Position numbers and translations under genes: made by a program. From Pseudoalteromonas carrageenovora IAM 12662 (GTDB taxonomy: Bacteria; Pseudomonadota; Gammaproteobacteria; Enterobacterales; Alteromonadaceae): a stretch of 64,000 bases of DNA. Position 1 is the stretch's first letter. Each line of letters starts with the position of its first letter. The notes under the pieces are model-generated. The model ran no database searches, had not been told where the DNA came from, and saw only the letters and a program-made list of their open reading frames with translations. Below are positions 6,196 through 15,265 of this stretch, piece after piece. The stretch is taken from NCBI RefSeq assembly GCF_900239935.1, contig NZ_LT965928.1:2559520-2623519 (forward strand). The letters run 5' to 3'.

Positions 6196-8418
6196 TTAAG
6201 AGTCTTGTTTTGGTGACTCTACTACGCTTTCTTCATTTTGCTTATCAGAAGATTCAGCGTGTATTACTTGCTCTTCAATTGTGGCTGAGCTTGGCTCATC
6301 AGTGGCTGTTTGCACATTGTAAAATGTAGCGCCTGAGTTTGCCATTGCAACCAACGTATCGCACGGAGCAAAGTTCGCATTGCTGTTAGCTAAAGTAGAC
6401 ATGTCAGAGCTTACTTTACTTGCGCCAAGTTTATCCATGTAGCTAAACGGCCCACCTAAAAACGGTGGGAAGCCAATGCCAAATATAGCGCCAATGTCGC
6501 CATCACGTGGGCTTGCAATAATGCCATCATCTAAACAACGTACGGCTTCGTTAAGCATTTGAGATACACAACGCTTAGCAATTTCGCTTTTATTTAAACG
6601 CGGTGCAGGTGTTACACCTAATAGCTCATAGACAGACTCGTCAACTTTCTTGCTCTTTTTATCGTACTCATAAAAACCACGACCCGTTTTACGGCCTAGG
6701 CGTTTTGAATCAATCATACGAGAAAATGCATCTGGTGCTTTAAATCGTTCGCCTAGTTCTTTTTCAAGAATTGGGGCAATTTTAGATCCTATATCAATCC
6801 CTACTTCGTCAAGTAAAGCAAGCGGCCCCACTGGGAAGCCAAACTCTACAAGCGCTGCATCTATTTTTTCAATTGGCTCACCGGCAAGCATTAAATTAGC
6901 CGCTTCATTTACATAAGGCGCTAAAATACGATTTACGTAAAAACCAGCCATGTCTTTTACCACAATTGGCGTTTTACCTTGCTTACGAGCAAAGTTAACT
7001 ACACGCGCAATGGTCTCTTGTGAAGTCCCTTCATGAGGAATAATTTCCACTAGTGGCATTTTTTCAACTGGCGAGAAGTAATGCAGGCCAATCACGTTTT
7101 CTGGACGCTGCGCCTGTGCTGCAATTTGTGAAATAGGCAGTGATGACGTGTTACTAGCAAAAATAGTATTGCTTTGACATTGCTGCTCTATATCAGCAAC
7201 CATCCCCTGCTTTAAGGCTAGGTCTTCAAATACAGCTTCTACTACTAAATCAATGTGTTTAAAGCCGCTGTAGTCAGTTGTACCGGTAATACGGTTCATG
7301 GTTAACTGCATATCAGCTTTAGACATAATACGGCGCTTAAGGCGCTTATCTAAAATTTTGTAGGTGTAGTTCATGGCATTACTAATGCCCTGCTCTGCTA
7401 CATCTTTAATACGCACAGGTACTTTGGCTTTTACTGCGCTTACATGTGCAATACCAGCACCCATTAAGCCACCACCTAAAACGGCTGTTTTACTAATAGC
7501 CGGCGCATAATCGTTGCGCCACTCTTTTTTCATTTCAGTGGTTGCAAAGAAAATACTACGAAGCGCTTTAGACTCATTACTCATTACAAGTGTTGCAAAG
7601 CTTTCAGCCTCTGTTTTATATGCTTTTAATTTATCAAGCTCTACACTTGCACGCACAGCCTTAATAATTGCAAGCGGTGCTGGGTAATGTCCGCCGGTTT
7701 TTTTAAGTACGTTTTCTTTCGCCTTTTTAAAGATAAAGTTACGGCCAAACGGGTTTGACTCTAATAACTTGCTTACTTTATCTAGCCTAGGTTCTTTATC
7801 CTGTGGCTTTTTCTTAGCTGCAAATTCTTTAGCGACTTTTAACAATACACTTTGTGGCACAACGTCGTCTAATACGCCCGCTTTTTTAGCTTGCTTAGGA
7901 CGAATCTGCTTACCTGTTAGCATCCACTCTAGTGCTTTTTGAATGCCTACAATTTTAGTTAAACGCTGCGTACCGCCGCCACCTGGCAATAAACCAAGTT
8001 GTACTTCAGGAAGGCCTACTTTAGTAATATCGCTATCTGTGCCTACGCGGTAATCACACGCTAAAGCAAACTCTAAACCACCACCAAGCGCCGCACCATG
8101 TATTGCACTTACTGTTGTATAAGGTAGTTTTGTCATATCAAAAAAGGCTTGATGACAAAGCTCACTAATTGCTAAAGCATCTTCACGCTTTTGCACGCTA
8201 TCAAGCATTTTTACATCAGCGCCCGCGATAAAGTTATCACTTTTACCACTTATAAATACCATACCCTTTACTGACTCTTGCTTAGCCGCTTCAAGTAAAG
8301 CTTTTAAGTCATCAGCGAATGAGTCGCGCAGGGTGTTCATTTTCTCACCCGGCACATTAATGGTTACTACGGCAATTTTGTTTTCATCTACCGTTAAATT
8401 AAATACTGAATCTGACAT
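6196..8418 (-). CDS. fadJ: FadJ, fatty acid oxidation complex alpha subunit
   Basis: Bifunctional enoyl-CoA hydratase / 3-hydroxyacyl-CoA dehydrogenase of beta-oxidation, acting with FadI. Residues 1-190 are the crotonase domain with GAALGGGLEFALACD (Glu116) and GLPEVQLGLLPGGGGTQRL (Glu138). The NAD-binding motif VLGGGLMGAGIA is at 313-324, followed by GLHYFSPVEKMPLVEIIP and DMAGFYVNRIL. The frame extends upstream to 8466, but the ATG at 8418 overlaps the fadI stop as TAATG and fits the family start, giving 740 aa. The end is about 25 residues longer than usual, a Glu/Ser/Gln-rich tail of unknown role. Confidence 0.94.
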   Translation of the reverse strand: MSDSVFNLTVDENKIAVVTINVPGEKMNTLRDSFADDLKALLEAAKQESVKGMVFISGKSDNFIAGADVKMLDSVQKREDALAISELCHQAFFDMTKLPYTTVSAIHGAALGGGLEFALACDYRVGTDSDITKVGLPEVQLGLLPGGGGTQRLTKIVGIQKALEWMLTGKQIRPKQAKKAGVLDDVVPQSVLLKVAKEFAAKKKPQDKEPRLDKVSKLLESNPFGRNFIFKKAKENVLKKTGGHYPAPLAIIKAVRASVELDKLKAYKTEAESFATLVMSNESKALRSIFFATTEMKKEWRNDYAPAISKTAVLGGGLMGAGIAHVSAVKAKVPVRIKDVAEQGISNAMNYTYKILDKRLKRRIMSKADMQLTMNRITGTTDYSGFKHIDLVVEAVFEDLALKQGMVADIEQQCQSNTIFASNTSSLPISQIAAQAQRPENVIGLHYFSPVEKMPLVEIIPHEGTSQETIARVVNFARKQGKTPIVVKDMAGFYVNRILAPYVNEAANLMLAGEPIEKIDAALVEFGFPVGPLALLDEVGIDIGSKIAPILEKELGERFKAPDAFSRMIDSKRLGRKTGRGFYEYDKKSKKVDESVYELLGVTPAPRLNKSEIAKRCVSQMLNEAVRCLDDGIIASPRDGDIGAIFGIGFPPFLGGPFSYMDKLGASKVSSDMSTLANSNANFAPCDTLVAMANSGATFYNVQTATDEPSSATIEEQVIHAESSDKQNEESVVESPKQDS

Positions 8419-9728
8419 TACGCGCTCTCCAATACAAAGGCTGCACCTAAACCACCAGCAGCACACGCTGTTGTTAATGCTAAACCGCCACCACGACGTT
8501 TAAGCTCGTGTAAGCTTTGCGTAATTAAGCGAGCACCTGTTGCAGCAAATGGGTGACCATATGCTAAAGAGCCGCCGTTAACGTTAAACTTATCCATGTT
8601 AATTTCGCCAATTGCTTTGCTACGACCAAGTTGCTCTTGCGCAAACTTATCTGATGCAAACATTTTCATATTGGCAAGTGTTTGCGATGCAAACGCTTCG
8701 TGCATTTCGATTAAATCTAAATCAGCAAGTGTAATACCCGCTCTATCTAGTGCGATAGGCGTTGAGTGCGCTGGACCCATTAGCATGTCTTTTTCTACAC
8801 CAATAGCCGAAAACGCAAAGCTACGTACATAACCTAAAATTTCGTAGCCTAGTGCTTTTGCTTTGCTTTCGCTCATCATCAGTACCGCTGCTGCACCATC
8901 AGTTAAAGGTGTTGCGTTTGCTGCGGTCACTGAGCCATGTTGACGGTCAAATACCGGTTTAAGTTTAGCGTAGCCTTCAACCGTTGAATTTTTACGAATG
9001 TTATTATCTTCTTCAATAAAGCTTTTGTATGGCGGTAAGTGCGCCGTCATTACTTCATCTTTTAACTTGCCATCAGCCCATGCTTGGGTTGCAAGTGAGT
9101 GCGAGCGATGCGCAAGTGCATCTTGATCTTCACGGCTAATGTTATGTGTTTTAGCCATTTGCTCAGCAGTTTGCCCCATTGAAAGGCCTGTTGAGTACTC
9201 AGCAACCGCAGGGGGCACTGGTAATAAATCTTTTAAACGTAGTTTTGAGAATATTTGTAAACGCTGGCCTAATGTACGGGCTTTGTTTAAATCAACTAAG
9301 CTGCCTGCCAGTTTTTTACTTACACCAATAGGCAATACTGAAGATGAGTCGGCGCCACCGGCAATACCCACATTTACAGATCCTGCCATAATAGATTCAG
9401 CTACATTAGCAATGGCCTGAAAGCTGGTAGCACATGCACGCGATACAGAATACGCGTCTACGCCTACAGGCATACCCGTACCTAAAACAATTTCACGTGC
9501 AATATTTGGCGCTTCTGGCATTTGTACTACTTGACCAAATACAAGTTGATCGATTTCTGACTTGTCGAAATTTAATCGTTCAAGCATTTCGTTAACCACC
9601 AATTTACCCATATCTAGGGCTGGTACATGGTGAAACGCTGTTGCTTGTTTTGCAAAAGGAGTACGTAAGCCGCTAACTATGGCAATACGGTCGCCCTTTG
9701 GTGTTTTTAGTATGTTTTGCTCAGACAT
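8418..9728 (-). CDS. fadI: FadI, acetyl-CoA acyltransferase (3-ketoacyl-CoA thiolase)
   Basis: Thiolase that cleaves 3-ketoacyl-CoA to acetyl-CoA and a shortened acyl-CoA, the last step of each beta-oxidation round. The nucleophile is Cys99 in [10 protein letters not shown]; the C-terminal [19 protein letters not shown] and [16 protein letters not shown] motifs hold the catalytic His and second Cys. 436 aa is the FadI length, longer than FadA. GGGAGA lies about 8 bases before the ATG. First gene of the fadIJ operon, coupled to fadJ by a TAATG overlap, behind a promoter with a FadR-type operator. Confidence 0.95.
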   Translation of the reverse strand: MSEQNILKTPKGDRIAIVSGLRTPFAKQATAFHHVPALDMGKLVVNEMLERLNFDKSEIDQLVFGQVVQMPEAPNIAREIVLGTGMPVGVDAYSVSRACATSFQAIANVAESIMAGSVNVGIAGGADSSSVLPIGVSKKLAGSLVDLNKARTLGQRLQIFSKLRLKDLLPVPPAVAEYSTGLSMGQTAEQMAKTHNISREDQDALAHRSHSLATQAWADGKLKDEVMTAHLPPYKSFIEEDNNIRKNSTVEGYAKLKPVFDRQHGSVTAANATPLTDGAAAVLMMSESKAKALGYEILGYVRSFAFSAIGVEKDMLMGPAHSTPIALDRAGITLADLDLIEMHEAFASQTLANMKMFASDKFAQEQLGRSKAIGEINMDKFNVNGGSLAYGHPFAATGARLITQSLHELKRRGGGLALTTACAAGGLGAAFVLESA

Positions 9729-9744
9729 TTATGCTCTCCCGCTG

Positions 9745-9759
9745 ACAGGTCTGACCTGT
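9745..9759 (-). promoter_or_regulatory. FadR-type operator of fadIJ
   Basis: ACAGGTC-T-GACCTGT is a palindrome broken only at its central base and matches the TGGTCnGACC core of FadR sites with one change per half. It lies between the predicted fadI promoter and the ATG, just after the expected transcription start, a position suited to repression. Confidence 0.8.
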
Positions 9760-9771
9760 TTGTTTTCCTCG

Positions 9772-9800
9772 ATTCTAAACAACCCGTGTGCTAAAGCCAA
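9772..9800 (-). promoter_or_regulatory. Predicted sigma-70 promoter of fadIJ
   Basis: On the minus strand TTGGCT (9795-9800) and TAGAAT (9772-9777) are separated by 17 bp. The start point would fall about 10 bp before the FadR operator. Confidence 0.6.
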
Positions 9801-9962
9801 TAGATAAACACAAATTTATACAAAAGCACTATAAGTACATATATACATAGTACTTAATATTGGCTACCACAATAGGCTTTTTTACGCGTTTTTACAAAGT
9901 TTTGTGGTACGCTAAAAACCGTTAAAAAATAACGAACTATTTTGAAAAATTAAGTCTAACTC
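9801..9962. other. Non-coding stretch between fadI and moxR
   Basis: No gene. It contains the imperfectly spaced dyad TAAGTAC (9832-9838) / GTACTTA (9850-9856) around an AT-rich 11-bp centre, upstream of the fadI promoter on its strand; possibly an operator, unassigned. Confidence 0.5.
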
Positions 9963-9991
9963 TTGAGTTACTCAATTATAAACCTTATAAC
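9963..9991 (+). promoter_or_regulatory. Predicted promoter of the moxR-bat operon
   Basis: TTGAGT (9963-9968) and TATAAC (9986-9991) with a 17-bp spacer, about 60 bp before the moxR start. Confidence 0.45.
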
Positions 9992-10058
9992 TAGGTCAGA
10001 ATTTATTACCTAAAACAATTTAGGTACAACCCAAGCTGACGAGGACAGTCTACTTATT

Positions 10059-11015
10059 ATGGCAGCTAACGCATTTTCACAATTAAAAACGTACTTAGAT
10101 ACACAGATTATTGGCCAGCCAGAGCTCACTCAAGCACTACTTATTGCAATTTTAGCCGACGGCCATTTATTAGTAGAAGGCCCTCCAGGGCTTGCAAAAA
10201 CGCGTGCTGTAAATGCGCTCGCTAAAGGGATTGAAGGCTCGTTTCAACGTGTACAATTTACGCCTGACTTATTACCTGCAGACGTAACAGGCACCGATAT
10301 ATACCGCCAACAAACCAGCGAGTTTGTATTTGAAAAAGGCCCTTTGTTTCATAATCTTATTTTAGCAGATGAAATAAACCGTGCCCCAGCGAAAGTACAA
10401 TCAGCACTACTAGAAGCCATGGCAGAGCGCCAAGTTACAGTAGGTAAAAACACCTATCCGCTTAGCGATTTGTTTATGGTTATGGCAACCCAAAACCCGC
10501 TAGAGCAAGAAGGTACTTACCCGCTGCCAGAAGCACAGCTTGACCGCTTTTTATTACATTTAAGTATTGGTTATCCGGGCGCCGAGCACGAGCTAGACAT
10601 TTTACGCCTAACTCGAGGTGAAGCATTAAAAGAGCAGCAAGCTGTTTTACAAAAAATTAGCCAAAGCGATTTATTTGCTGCCCGCCAAGCAATTTTAGGT
10701 TTGTATTTAGCCGAGCCTCTTGAGCAGTATTTAGTACAGCTTATTATTGCAACACGAGAAGGCGCGCAACTAGATGAGCAACTGGGTCGTTGGATAGAAT
10801 TTGGCGCAAGCCCACGTGCAACTATTGCACTGGATAAATGTGCCCGAGCTCACGCTTGGTTAAACGGCCGCGATTTTGTAGCTCCCGATGACATTCAAGC
10901 CGTTGTGCATAATGTACTGCGCCACCGTATTATTTTAAGCTACGAAGCACAGGCCGATGGCATTACTAAAGATCAGGTAATAAGCCGAATTGTTGAACTT
11001 GTAGCCGTACCATAA
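10059..11015 (+). CDS. MoxR-family AAA+ ATPase
   Basis: Chaperone-like AAA+ ATPase of 318 aa. Walker A is GPPGLAKT at 41-48, Walker B is LILADEINRAP, sensor 1 is ATQNPLEQEGTYPLPEAQLDRF, the MoxR signature. MoxR proteins act with von Willebrand A (VWA) partners, loading or remodelling cofactors or membrane complexes. Here the five following genes encode exactly such partners. GAGG lies 14 bases before the ATG, a rather long spacing. First gene of the operon. Confidence 0.92.
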   Translation: MAANAFSQLKTYLDTQIIGQPELTQALLIAILADGHLLVEGPPGLAKTRAVNALAKGIEGSFQRVQFTPDLLPADVTGTDIYRQQTSEFVFEKGPLFHNLILADEINRAPAKVQSALLEAMAERQVTVGKNTYPLSDLFMVMATQNPLEQEGTYPLPEAQLDRFLLHLSIGYPGAEHELDILRLTRGEALKEQQAVLQKISQSDLFAARQAILGLYLAEPLEQYLVQLIIATREGAQLDEQLGRWIEFGASPRATIALDKCARAHAWLNGRDFVAPDDIQAVVHNVLRHRIILSYEAQADGITKDQVISRIVELVAVP

Positions 11016-11018
11016 GTT

Positions 11019-11963
11019 ATGCAAAAACAATTAGACCCTCAGGCATGGCTGAAAGAAAGCCATAGCCACGGTGTAAATTTAGCACTAAAAGAGCTGATGT
11101 ATTACAAAGCAAAAGCACAGTTACTCGAGCTTGCACCAAAAGTTAAAATTAAAAATAGTTTAACTGGGCAATACCTTGCGCCACATAAAGGCCGAGGAAT
11201 GGAGTTTGCCGAAGTGCGCCATTACCAGCAAGGCGATGATATTCGCTCTATTGACTGGCGAGTAACAGCGCGCACCGGCGAAACCCATACAAAGCTTTTT
11301 CAAGAAGAAAAAGAGCGCCCAGTTTTTGTATTTACTGATTTTTCAAACTCAATGCTATTTGGCTCAAAGCTGCTGCTTAAGTCGGTACAGGCTGCGCACA
11401 TTAGCGCGCTAGTTGCTTGGTCGGCGTGTCAGCGCGGTGATAGAATTGGCGGCATTGTGTTTAACCAGCACTCGCATTTAGAACTTAAGCCAAGCGCACG
11501 CGAAAAAGCCGTTCTTAAACTTTGCCATAACCTATGCGACAACCACCACCAAGCACTTAACAATATAGACAAACAAGCCACTAACAACTTTAGCGATAAT
11601 TTAAAACGCCTTAACCACTTAGCTAAACCAGGCAGCTTAGTGTATTTAGTCTCTGATTTTAATGCCCTAGATGATGCAAGCTTTAAGCAATTAGAAATTT
11701 TAAGCCGCCACTGCGAACTAATAGGCTGTCATATAAGTGACCCGTTTGAGCATCAGCTCCCTGCGTTTAAACAAACGGTTACGGTAAGTGCAAATAACCA
11801 AGACTTTGCCCTTCCGCTAATGGATAACAGTTTTAGAGAACGCTTTGCAAAAAATGCCAAACACGCATTTAGCACTCGCCTTAATCGCTTAACTAAATCA
11901 GGCCTTAATTTAATATCATTCAATGCAGCCAGCCCGCTTGAACTGCAATTAGTGAGAAAGTAA
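11019..11963 (+). CDS. DUF58 protein of the MoxR operon
   Basis: 314-aa cytoplasmic protein with the DUF58 core: GRGMEFAEVRHYQQGDDIRSIDWRVTARTGETHTKLFQEEKERPVFVFTDFSNSM. This is a degenerate VWA domain; DFSNSM keeps the Asp-x-Ser-x-Ser pattern of a MIDAS metal site. It starts three bases after the moxR stop without a clear ribosome site, so it is translationally coupled. Probably the direct soluble partner of MoxR (family knowledge; not tested here). Confidence 0.9.
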   Translation: MQKQLDPQAWLKESHSHGVNLALKELMYYKAKAQLLELAPKVKIKNSLTGQYLAPHKGRGMEFAEVRHYQQGDDIRSIDWRVTARTGETHTKLFQEEKERPVFVFTDFSNSMLFGSKLLLKSVQAAHISALVAWSACQRGDRIGGIVFNQHSHLELKPSAREKAVLKLCHNLCDNHHQALNNIDKQATNNFSDNLKRLNHLAKPGSLVYLVSDFNALDDASFKQLEILSRHCELIGCHISDPFEHQLPAFKQTVTVSANNQDFALPLMDNSFRERFAKNAKHAFSTRLNRLTKSGLNLISFNAASPLELQLVRK

Positions 11964-11965
11964 CC

Positions 11966-12400
11966 ATGCAACCCAATCCACTCGACGGCCTGCACGACAT
12001 AATAGCACCAAGCCAAGTAAGTTGGTGGCCACTCGCCCCTGCTTGGTGGGTTATTATTACCCTGCTATTTATAGCAACCTGTGCAGCTGCTTTTTGGTTT
12101 TACAAAAATCACAAATTTAAAAAACCAAAACGTTACGCAATAGACTTAAGTAAAACAGAGCAAAACCCGCTCAAGCTTCATATTATTTTAAAACGCCTTG
12201 TTATTGAGTATTACGATAAACGCCTAGCTGCACAATCAACAACTAATTGGTGCAATACGCTTAATGCGTTAACCGGCTTAAGCTTTAGCGAACAAGAAAT
12301 ACTCAGCCTTTATAATACCGAGCAAGCAAACGAAGCACTAAGTGACAAGTTTCGCCAAGGTATTAAACAATTTAAACTAAAGGAGTCAGTACATGTTTGA
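11966..12400 (+). CDS. DUF4381-type membrane protein
   Basis: 144 aa with one membrane segment (about 23-46, after a WWPLAPAWWVI entry) and a cytosolic helical C-terminus. Its place between DUF58 and the first VWA protein, its size and the PLxGLHDI..P..VSWWPLAPGWW-like start fit DUF4381. Begins two bases after the previous stop with GAGAAAG upstream; its end overlaps the next start by 8 bases. Confidence 0.8.
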   Translation: MQPNPLDGLHDIIAPSQVSWWPLAPAWWVIITLLFIATCAAAFWFYKNHKFKKPKRYAIDLSKTEQNPLKLHIILKRLVIEYYDKRLAAQSTTNWCNTLNALTGLSFSEQEILSLYNTEQANEALSDKFRQGIKQFKLKESVHV

Positions 12401-13379
12401 ATTTAGCTGGCCCTGGTTATTTTTATTACTGCCACTGCCTTTATTACTTTTATTATTAAAACCGGCTGCAACTAGCGCACAAACGCGCCTTCGCATTCCT
12501 AGCTTTGCTAAACACAACTTAACCACGCATAGCCTTGAGCAAGGTGCACGTAAGTTAAATGTTTTCGAATGGATTTTATGGTTATTACTTGTAACAGCGG
12601 CTGCAAACCCAACGTGGTTAGACGAGCCTATTTCATTACCTAATGAAGGGCGCGATATAATGCTCGCGGTTGATTTATCAGGATCTATGACCGAACAAGA
12701 CATGGCCTACAACGGCCAGTATGTTGACCGCCTCACTATGGTAAAAGCTGTATTGAGCGACTTTATAGAACAGCGCCAAGGCGACAGGCTTGGCTTGATA
12801 TTATTTGGCGACACCGCATTTTTACAAACACCACTTACGCGCGACGTGAAAACAGTAAGTAAAATGCTCAGCGAATCTCAAATTGGCTTGGTAGGGCGCG
12901 CCACGGCTATTGGCGATGCACTAGGTTTATCGGTAAAACGTTTTGCTAATAAAGATAAAAGTAATCGAATTGTGGTGCTTTTAACCGATGGGCAAAACAC
13001 AGCCGGTAATTTAAAACCAGAAGATGCCCTACTCCTTGCCCGCGAAGAAGGTATTAAAGTATATACCATAGGTGTAGGCTCAGATAACCCACGCGGCTTT
13101 AGCCTATTTAATATGGGGGGTTCAAGTGGTGGCAGCTTAGATGAAAGCTTACTAAAACAAGTAGCGGAGCAAACAGGCGGCTTATACTTTAGAGCAAAAG
13201 ATGTAGCCGGCCTTCAGCAAATATACGCTGAGCTTGATAAATTAGAGCCAATAAGTGCTGATGAACAAACATTTCGCCCACAAAGCTCACTATTTTACTA
13301 CCCACTACTGATTGCTATTTTACTCATTAGCTTAAAAGTAATGATAAGTACTTTGCGTGCACTTAAGGAGCCTAACTAA
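12393..13379 (+). CDS. VWA-domain membrane protein, BatA-like
   Basis: 328-aa inner-membrane protein: two N-terminal membrane segments (about 7-24 and 56-72), a periplasmic or cytosolic VWA domain, and a final segment near 307-322. The MIDAS is intact: Asp94-x-Ser96-x-Ser98 (DLSGSM), TPLT and LTDGQN. Similar to Bacteroides BatA (aerotolerance) and the E. coli-type YfbK group. AAGGAG lies 9 bases before the ATG. Confidence 0.9.
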   Translation: MFEFSWPWLFLLLPLPLLLLLLKPAATSAQTRLRIPSFAKHNLTTHSLEQGARKLNVFEWILWLLLVTAAANPTWLDEPISLPNEGRDIMLAVDLSGSMTEQDMAYNGQYVDRLTMVKAVLSDFIEQRQGDRLGLILFGDTAFLQTPLTRDVKTVSKMLSESQIGLVGRATAIGDALGLSVKRFANKDKSNRIVVLLTDGQNTAGNLKPEDALLLAREEGIKVYTIGVGSDNPRGFSLFNMGGSSGGSLDESLLKQVAEQTGGLYFRAKDVAGLQQIYAELDKLEPISADEQTFRPQSSLFYYPLLIAILLISLKVMISTLRALKEPN

Positions 13380-15265
13380 TGGATTTCGAATTTATTCGCC
13401 CAGCTGTTTTGTGGCTTTTAATACCTGCTGTAGCGCTATTTTTTGTCGCGTTTATTAAACATAAAAAAACGACAGCAGATAACTTAATCGCTCCTCATTT
13501 GGCGTCGTTTATTATGAGCGAATCAAACACTAAAACTAGCCAACCGCTTTGGCTTATTGCTGTATTTTACTGTTTAGGTATTTTATTTAGTGCAGGCCCT
13601 AGCTTTGAAGAAAAACAAGTGCCCGTATTTCAAAGTAAAAGCGCTCGCGTAATCGTTATGGATATGTCGTATTCAATGTACAGTACCGACATTTTACCAA
13701 ACCGTTTAACGCAATCGCGCTTTAAAGCACTCGATATGATTGAGCTATTTAAAGAAGGCGATACAGCCTTAGTTGCCTACGCAGGTAGCGCATTTACTAT
13801 TTCTCCTTTAACTAACGACGCCACTACACTTGCCAATTTAATACCAAGTTTGAGCCCCGACATAATGCCTGACAAAGGCTCTAATGTTTTAGCCGGGCTT
13901 GATATGGCAAAAGAGCTTTTAACTCAAGCAGGTTATATTGATGGCGACATAATTTTAGTTACCGATGGCATAGATCAAACTGAGCAAAGCGATGTAAGTG
14001 ACTTTACTAACAACAGCCAATACCGCTTAAATATTTACGGTGTAGGTACTGCCCAAGGTGCGCCAATAAAATTACCTGAAGGCGGCTTTTTAAAAGACCG
14101 CTATGGGCAAATTGTAGTGCCTACTCTTAACTCATCGCAATTAAAAGGCCTTGCCAGCAACAGCGGTGGCAAATATGCAAGTTACCAGCCTAGCAGTAGC
14201 GACATTGCAGCGTTTGCACCAAATGCAAATAGCGAGCTGTTAAAAGATGAAAAGCAAAGCCATGCACTTTGGCGAATAGATGCAGGTATTTATGGCTTAC
14301 TTATTTTATTGCCTTTAGGTTTATATTTATTTAGAAACGCAGCTTTTGTAGGTGCTTTTTTAGTATTGAGTTTTTTACCACAGCAACAGGCCTACGCCGT
14401 AGAGCTACCCGCGTTTTTAAAAAATACCGATCAGCAAGCGCTAGATGCATATCAAAATAAAGATTTTGAAAGCGCAGCCAATGCCGATTCAAGTAAATTA
14501 AAAGGTGCGGCTTTATACCAGCAAGGCAACTTTGAAGAGGCGCTTAATGCGTTTAGCAAAGATAAGTCGGCCTCTGGTTTATACAATTATGGTAATGCAC
14601 TTGCAAAAGCGGGCCAGCTTGAGCAGGCTATTGACGCTTATAAACAAGCACAAAACCTACAAAGCGATTTTAGTGAAGCCGCCGACAACCAAGCACTTGT
14701 TGAACAGCTTTTAAATCAGCAAAAGCAACAAGACCAGCAAGATCAAAACGGTGACTCTCAAAACGAGCAAAACAAAGATGAGCAAAACCAACAGCAAAAT
14801 GATCAATCAAAGCAAGATCAGCAGCAAAGCGATGGTGAAAAAAGCGAATCTCAAGAAGGTGAAAACCAGGGCGAACAATCACAAGATCAGCAAGGTAAAC
14901 CCGACGAGTCTGATAAAGATAAAAATGAGCAATCAGACTCAGAGCAAAATGAACCTGACATGCAAGCAGAGCAACAAACTGAGCAAGCACAAAAAGAGTC
15001 TGAACAAGAACCGCAAAACGCACAGCCACAAGGTGCTACTGAACAAGCGTTAACGGATGAGCAAAAGCAAAATGCACAGCAACAAGCTGCTCAAGCACAG
15101 GCACGTGAGCTTACCAACGAAGAGAAAGAAAAAGCGCAGCAGCTTAATCAGTTATTAAGAAAAGTACCGGACGACCCGGCAATTTTATTACGGAATAAAA
15201 TGCAATTAGAAGCCCAAAAAAGACAATATCAACGTCGCCCTACAGGAGTAGAAAAATCATGGTAA
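13379..15265 (+). CDS. VWA plus TPR membrane protein with Gln/Asp-rich tail (BatB/BatC-like)
   Basis: 628 aa joining BatB- and BatC-like parts. Residues 1-325 hold two N-terminal membrane segments, a VWA domain with MIDAS Asp95-x-Ser97-x-Ser99 (DMSYSM) and a membrane segment around 305-340; residues about 375-445 hold TPR units (ALYQQGNFEEALNAF, YNYGNALAKAGQLEQAIDAY). Residues about 445-590 are extremely rich in Gln, Asp, Glu, Asn and Ser and surely disordered, at DNA level a run of CAA/CAG/GAT/GAA codons. It ends in a basic segment. Start overlaps the previous stop as TAATG. In Bacteroides the B and C parts are separate genes. Confidence 0.88.
   Translation: MDFEFIRPAVLWLLIPAVALFFVAFIKHKKTTADNLIAPHLASFIMSESNTKTSQPLWLIAVFYCLGILFSAGPSFEEKQVPVFQSKSARVIVMDMSYSMYSTDILPNRLTQSRFKALDMIELFKEGDTALVAYAGSAFTISPLTNDATTLANLIPSLSPDIMPDKGSNVLAGLDMAKELLTQAGYIDGDIILVTDGIDQTEQSDVSDFTNNSQYRLNIYGVGTAQGAPIKLPEGGFLKDRYGQIVVPTLNSSQLKGLASNSGGKYASYQPSSSDIAAFAPNANSELLKDEKQSHALWRIDAGIYGLLILLPLGLYLFRNAAFVGAFLVLSFLPQQQAYAVELPAFLKNTDQQALDAYQNKDFESAANADSSKLKGAALYQQGNFEEALNAFSKDKSASGLYNYGNALAKAGQLEQAIDAYKQAQNLQSDFSEAADNQALVEQLLNQQKQQDQQDQNGDSQNEQNKDEQNQQQNDQSKQDQQQSDGEKSESQEGENQGEQSQDQQGKPDESDKDKNEQSDSEQNEPDMQAEQQTEQAQKESEQEPQNAQPQGATEQALTDEQKQNAQQQAAQAQARELTNEEKEKAQQLNQLLRKVPDDPAILLRNKMQLEAQKRQYQRRPTGVEKSW

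Noticed and set aside
6117..6329. 70-codon plus-strand frame at the fadJ 3' end
   Set aside because: It reads through the fadIJ terminator and antisense to fadJ.
14670..15053. Long alternative frames over the Gln/Asp-rich region
   Set aside because: They are shadows caused by biased CAA/GAT codons in the VWA-TPR gene.
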